This document shows, piece by piece, positions 61,461 through 64,000 of a DNA stretch of 64,000 nucleotides. The translations under genes and the position numbers were made by a program. The stretch is taken from positions 3,038,001 through 3,102,000 of the forward strand of contig NZ_AP022608.1 of the NCBI RefSeq assembly GCF_010728925.1, in the 5' to 3' direction. Origin of the DNA: Mycolicibacterium gadium. Lineage in GTDB: Bacteria; Actinomycetota; Actinomycetes; Mycobacteriales; Mycobacteriaceae. Under the pieces are notes generated by a model. It did not search any database. It was not told the origin of the DNA and worked only from the letters and a program-made list of their open reading frames with translations. Positions within the stretch are counted from its first letter, which is position 1, and the number at the start of each line of letters is the position of its first letter.

Positions 61461-61937
61461 CTACGAGGCTGACAGGCGTGGCCGCAGGCGGTCGACGTCG
61501 ATGTCGACGTCGTGCGCAAGATCGTCGATCAGGGCTCGTGCGTGCATGCCGAGCGCGTCGACGTCCACGCCGTGCGGAGCCGGGTGGTCGACCTCGTCGA
61601 GGTGGTCGGCGGCCCTGCGCAAGACGCCCGCCGCTCCGGCCGTGTTGCCGCGCTGTATGTGGGTGATGCCCACAGCGAGCTGAGCCAGCCCCTGCCACAT
61701 CCCCCGTTCGTCGTCGGGTCCGCTTTTCCATGCCGCCTCGAGCACCTCGTGGGCGTGAAACGCCATTCCCTGATCCAGCAGGTCCTGGGCGTAGGTCAGC
61801 GACTCGGCCGGGGAAAGATCCAGATCGTCGGGTATCCGCGCGACGCCCCGGCTGCCGTGCGGTAGCGGACGGCCGAGCGCGTCACGCGGTCGGCTGTTGC
61901 GGGCCTTGCCGTATTCGTCTCGGTCGCGGTCCACCAC
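61461..61937 (-). CDS. DUF309 protein
   Basis: 158 aa from GTG at 61937. The DUF309 core is helical: the FHAHEVLEAAWKSGPDDERG motif and GLAQLAVGITHIQRGN. The His/Glu pattern H-x-x-H-E-x-x-E in this motif is conserved in the family and looks metal-binding. Function unknown. Convergent with kdpE and directly adjacent. No link to potassium transport is evident. Confidence 0.85.
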   Translation of the reverse strand: MVDRDRDEYGKARNSRPRDALGRPLPHGSRGVARIPDDLDLSPAESLTYAQDLLDQGMAFHAHEVLEAAWKSGPDDERGMWQGLAQLAVGITHIQRGNTAGAAGVLRRAADHLDEVDHPAPHGVDVDALGMHARALIDDLAHDVDIDVDRLRPRLSAS

Positions 61938-61961
61938 GAACCCATCCTGACAGCCGGGCGC

Positions 61962-62432
61962 TCAATCCGGTTGCGTGCGGCGCTCTGCATGGGCCGCCAA
62001 CCGCCATGTGCATTCGCGATTGCGGGGAAACGCCGCCGCCAACGCAAGCCGACGCGGAACAAAATTCAGCGGGCCGCCTACGGGCACCTCGGCCATCTCG
62101 ATGCGGCATCCGTCGGGGGTGTCGTGGAGGCGCAGCGTGATCCGCGCCATTCCGAACGGCCGGGTGCGGGCCAGCAGCACGAGTTCCTCCAGCGGCGTGC
62201 AGGATTCGACCTCGGTCTCGTCGTTGATGGTCAACGGCCATATTCCAATGGTGTGATGGATCTTGCTGCCGACCGCTGGCCAGTTCTGGTCGACGGCACG
62301 CATGCGGCTGTTGCCGACCACCCATTGCGAGTAGGTCCAGCCGTCGGCGATCACGTCCCATACCTGCTGGCGGGTGGCGGTGGTGTCGCGTTTGACTGTC
62401 AGCGAGCTGTCGACTGCGGCGGGTCCGGTCAT
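61962..62432 (-). CDS. SRPBCC (polyketide cyclase/START-like) protein
   Basis: 156 aa. Starts VKRDTTATRQQVWDVIADGW and has the beta-strand pattern of the SRPBCC fold with LVLLARTRPFGMARITLRLH and GCRIEMAEVPVGGPL, a hydrophobic-ligand cavity protein. 24 bp upstream of the DUF309 start region on the same strand. Common in mycobacteria, function unknown; possibly lipid binding. Confidence 0.82.
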   Translation of the reverse strand: MTGPAAVDSSLTVKRDTTATRQQVWDVIADGWTYSQWVVGNSRMRAVDQNWPAVGSKIHHTIGIWPLTINDETEVESCTPLEELVLLARTRPFGMARITLRLHDTPDGCRIEMAEVPVGGPLNFVPRRLALAAAFPRNRECTWRLAAHAERRTQPD

Positions 62433-62460
62433 GGTGACGGGCTACCCGGCCACGGCGACG

Positions 62461-63327
62461 TCAAACGCCAGCCGTCTCCTCCGCCAGGGCGATCAGCTTC
62501 TTGCGGACCAGGTCGGGACGCTCGTCGACGACGAAGTGGGTGGCATCGACCGTCTCCAGCGTGTAGTCGTCGGCATTGGCGGTTTCCGGCGACACCATGG
62601 ACGAGGTGACCGCACGATCGCGAGTTCCGAACAGCACACGGATCGGCACCGTCGCCCGGCGGGTCTCGGGATTCCTTGCACTGTGCGGTATTTCACGGGT
62701 CAGGAACGTGCGGTAGGTGTCTCTGCCCGCCCGCGCGCACACGGGGTCACGGAACCGATCGGCGAACAGTCGCTTCGTCTCGGGATCCATATCGGACCCG
62801 ATGGCGAGGATCACCTTCTCCACGTATTTCGTGCGTTGTTGCACGAAGACGCCGAAGGTCGCCAGCGGTATCTGGTAGTCGAACCGCCAGATGTGCGGCA
62901 GCACCGTCTTCGGCGATTGCCAGGGATGGGCCATATTCATCGCCAGATATCCGTCGAAGCGATCGGGTTCCCGCAGGATCATGCGGTAACCGACATATGC
63001 CCCCCAGTCGTGACCGACGAGCAGGACGCGGGGCAAACGCAGCGCGTCGAGCAGGGCAAGCACGTCGGTGGCCACGTCCTCCTTGGCCCAGCGGTGCGGC
63101 GGCGGACCGGACCAGCCGTATCCGGGCAGGTCGGGCGCGATGATCCGCAGGCCGGGCGGCGGATCGGCCAGCAGGTCGCGCCATTCGTAGTGGTGCTGCG
63201 GCCATCCGTGCAACGCGACGACGGGACGGCCGTCCGGCGGACCAGCCTCGGTGACGTGAAAGTTCACTCCGTTTGCGTCGACGAACGACCGGCGCACACC
63301 TTCGATCCTCGGCGGTTCGGCAGTCAT
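62461..63327 (-). CDS. Epoxide hydrolase-like alpha/beta hydrolase
   Basis: 288 aa from ATG at 63327; a longer frame to 63450 overlaps the divergent acyl-CoA synthetase and is rejected. The oxyanion motif is HGWPQ, the nucleophile is an aspartate, D107 in VGHDWGAYVGY, and the catalytic His is in VDATHFVVDE. An Asp nucleophile with HGxP is typical of soluble epoxide hydrolases (haloalkane dehalogenases are related). Lid tyrosines are likely in the 140-190 region. Substrate unknown. 44 bp from the divergent prpE start. Confidence 0.85.
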   Translation of the reverse strand: MTAEPPRIEGVRRSFVDANGVNFHVTEAGPPDGRPVVALHGWPQHHYEWRDLLADPPPGLRIIAPDLPGYGWSGPPPHRWAKEDVATDVLALLDALRLPRVLLVGHDWGAYVGYRMILREPDRFDGYLAMNMAHPWQSPKTVLPHIWRFDYQIPLATFGVFVQQRTKYVEKVILAIGSDMDPETKRLFADRFRDPVCARAGRDTYRTFLTREIPHSARNPETRRATVPIRVLFGTRDRAVTSSMVSPETANADDYTLETVDATHFVVDERPDLVRKKLIALAEETAGV

Positions 63328-63370
63328 GAATCCGACTCTAGAGAACCCGTCGCGCGCTACGGTGCGGGAT

Positions 63371-64000
63371 ATGGCCGGGTATCGCGAACTCTTCGAAGCC
63401 AGCATCTCCGATCCTGCGACTTTCTGGGCGGACGCCGCTAGAGCCGTCACCTGGACCCGCGAGCCGCAGCAGATTCTCGACGACTCGAATCCGCCGTTCT
63501 ACCGGTGGTTTCCCGATGCCGAGATGAATACATGCGCCAACGCGTTGGACCGTCACGCCGGGAGCGGCCGCGCCGACCAGCCGGCGCTGATCTACGACTC
63601 CCCAGTGACAGGGTCGAAGCGCACTTACACCTACGGCGAGCTACTCGACAAGACCGCGCGATTCGCCGGTGCGCTGCGAGCACTCGGGGTGGGCAAGGGC
63701 GACCGCGTCGTGATCTACATGCCGATGATCCCCGAAGCGGTGATCGCGATGCTGGCGTGCGCTCGCCTTGGCGCGGTGCACTCGGTGGTGTTCGGCGGGT
63801 TCGCGGCCCACGAGTTGGCTACCCGCATCGACGATGCGCAACCGACCGTCGTCGTGTCCGCGTCCTGCGGCATCGAACCGACCCGGACAGTCGAGTACAA
63901 ACCCATGCTCGATGCCGCACTTGAGATGTCTGAGCACCCACCCCGCAACTGCGTGATCGTGCAGCGCGACGGTCACCGCTGCGAGCTGACACCGGACCGC
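63371..64000 (+). CDS. prpE: Propionyl-CoA synthetase (PrpE type), 3' end outside window
   Basis: The first 210 codons of a gene that runs off the right edge. ATG at 63371. N-terminal ACAS_N domain with FEASISDPATFWADAARAV and LDDSNPPFYRWFPD, CANALDRHA, then the start of the AMP-binding domain (KGDRVVIYMPMIPEAVIAML, LGAVHSVVFGGF). The NPPFYRWFPDAEMNTC region is closer to propionyl-CoA synthetase than to acetyl-CoA synthetase. It would activate propionate (or acetate) with ATP and CoA. The substrate specificity residues are beyond the edge. Confidence 0.75.
   Translation, partial: MAGYRELFEASISDPATFWADAARAVTWTREPQQILDDSNPPFYRWFPDAEMNTCANALDRHAGSGRADQPALIYDSPVTGSKRTYTYGELLDKTARFAGALRALGVGKGDRVVIYMPMIPEAVIAMLACARLGAVHSVVFGGFAAHELATRIDDAQPTVVVSASCGIEPTRTVEYKPMLDAALEMSEHPPRNCVIVQRDGHRCELTPDR

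Noticed and set aside
1..64000. CRISPR array, rRNA operon or prophage structural genes
   Set aside because: No regularly spaced repeats, no rRNA sequence and no capsid, tail or terminase genes are seen; the only mobile DNA is the IS21 element and the integrase/HNH relic.

Overview
The window is high-GC chromosomal DNA from a mycobacterium, most likely an environmental fast grower (Mycolicibacterium type). The evidence is the gene content: LpqV- and LpqL-like lipoproteins, an EmbR/PknH pair, DUF732 and other small exported proteins, a cutinase, FadD/FadA/EchA lipid enzymes, a KshA-type steroid hydroxylase, Ltp1, and an F420-type (Ddn-fold) reductase. Gene order over roughly 1-14 kb matches what I remember of the M. 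tuberculosis Rv1075c-Rv1059 neighbourhood. That match is from memory and was not computed.

Layout. 0-14 kb: GDSL esterase, thiolase fadA3, a DUF559 nuclease-like gene bracketed by two related palindromes, a Bax-inhibitor-1 membrane protein, echA9-echA8, a membrane alpha/beta hydrolase, a cysteine dioxygenase/rhodanese pair behind a possible cysteine-containing leader peptide, lpqV, two convergent patatins, an ADH-SDR pair, and a DapB-fold oxidoreductase with a KstR-type operator. 14-19.5 kb: embR, pknH, DUF732 protein, ltp1 and two convergent paralogous exported proteins. 19.5-24.2 kb: a C4-dicarboxylate module (dctA, and on the other strand hydrolase, CitA/DcuS-type kinase and CitB-type regulator in one overlapping operon). 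24-32.8 kb: beta-propeller, anti-sigma/STAS pair, CLC channel with a purine-type deaminase, serine hydrolase lipoprotein, TetR divergent from kshA, Ddn-family protein. 33-36.4 kb: the complete ectoine/hydroxyectoine operon ectABCD. 36.4-47.3 kb: cutinase, PlsC acyltransferase, lpqL, membrane protein, fadD, a GGDEF-EAL protein, and a TetR-P450 pair.

47.3-52.4 kb is the accessory part. It holds a frameshifted tyrosine recombinase relic, an HNH endonuclease gene split by a complete IS21-family element (2612 bp, 5-bp target duplication AGAAC, exact in-frame rejoining if removed), and an unusual short-variable-arm tRNA with a UAA anticodon that begins 1 bp after the HNH stop codon. A secreted-protein gene broken at a C6 run follows.

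53.2-61.5 kb is the complete kdp potassium system: a 27-aa membrane peptide, kdpF, A, B, C, D and E in one tightly coupled run, preceded by three phased CCGTNAAG boxes that are plausible KdpE sites. The last 2.5 kb holds a DUF309 protein, an SRPBCC protein, an epoxide-hydrolase-like enzyme and the start of a PrpE-type acyl-CoA synthetase cut by the window edge.

Nothing here is a clearly new multi-gene system. The most unusual items are the palindrome-bounded DUF559 unit, the leader peptide upstream of cysteine dioxygenase, the odd tRNA with its integrase/HNH relic, and the extra small membrane peptide at the head of kdp.
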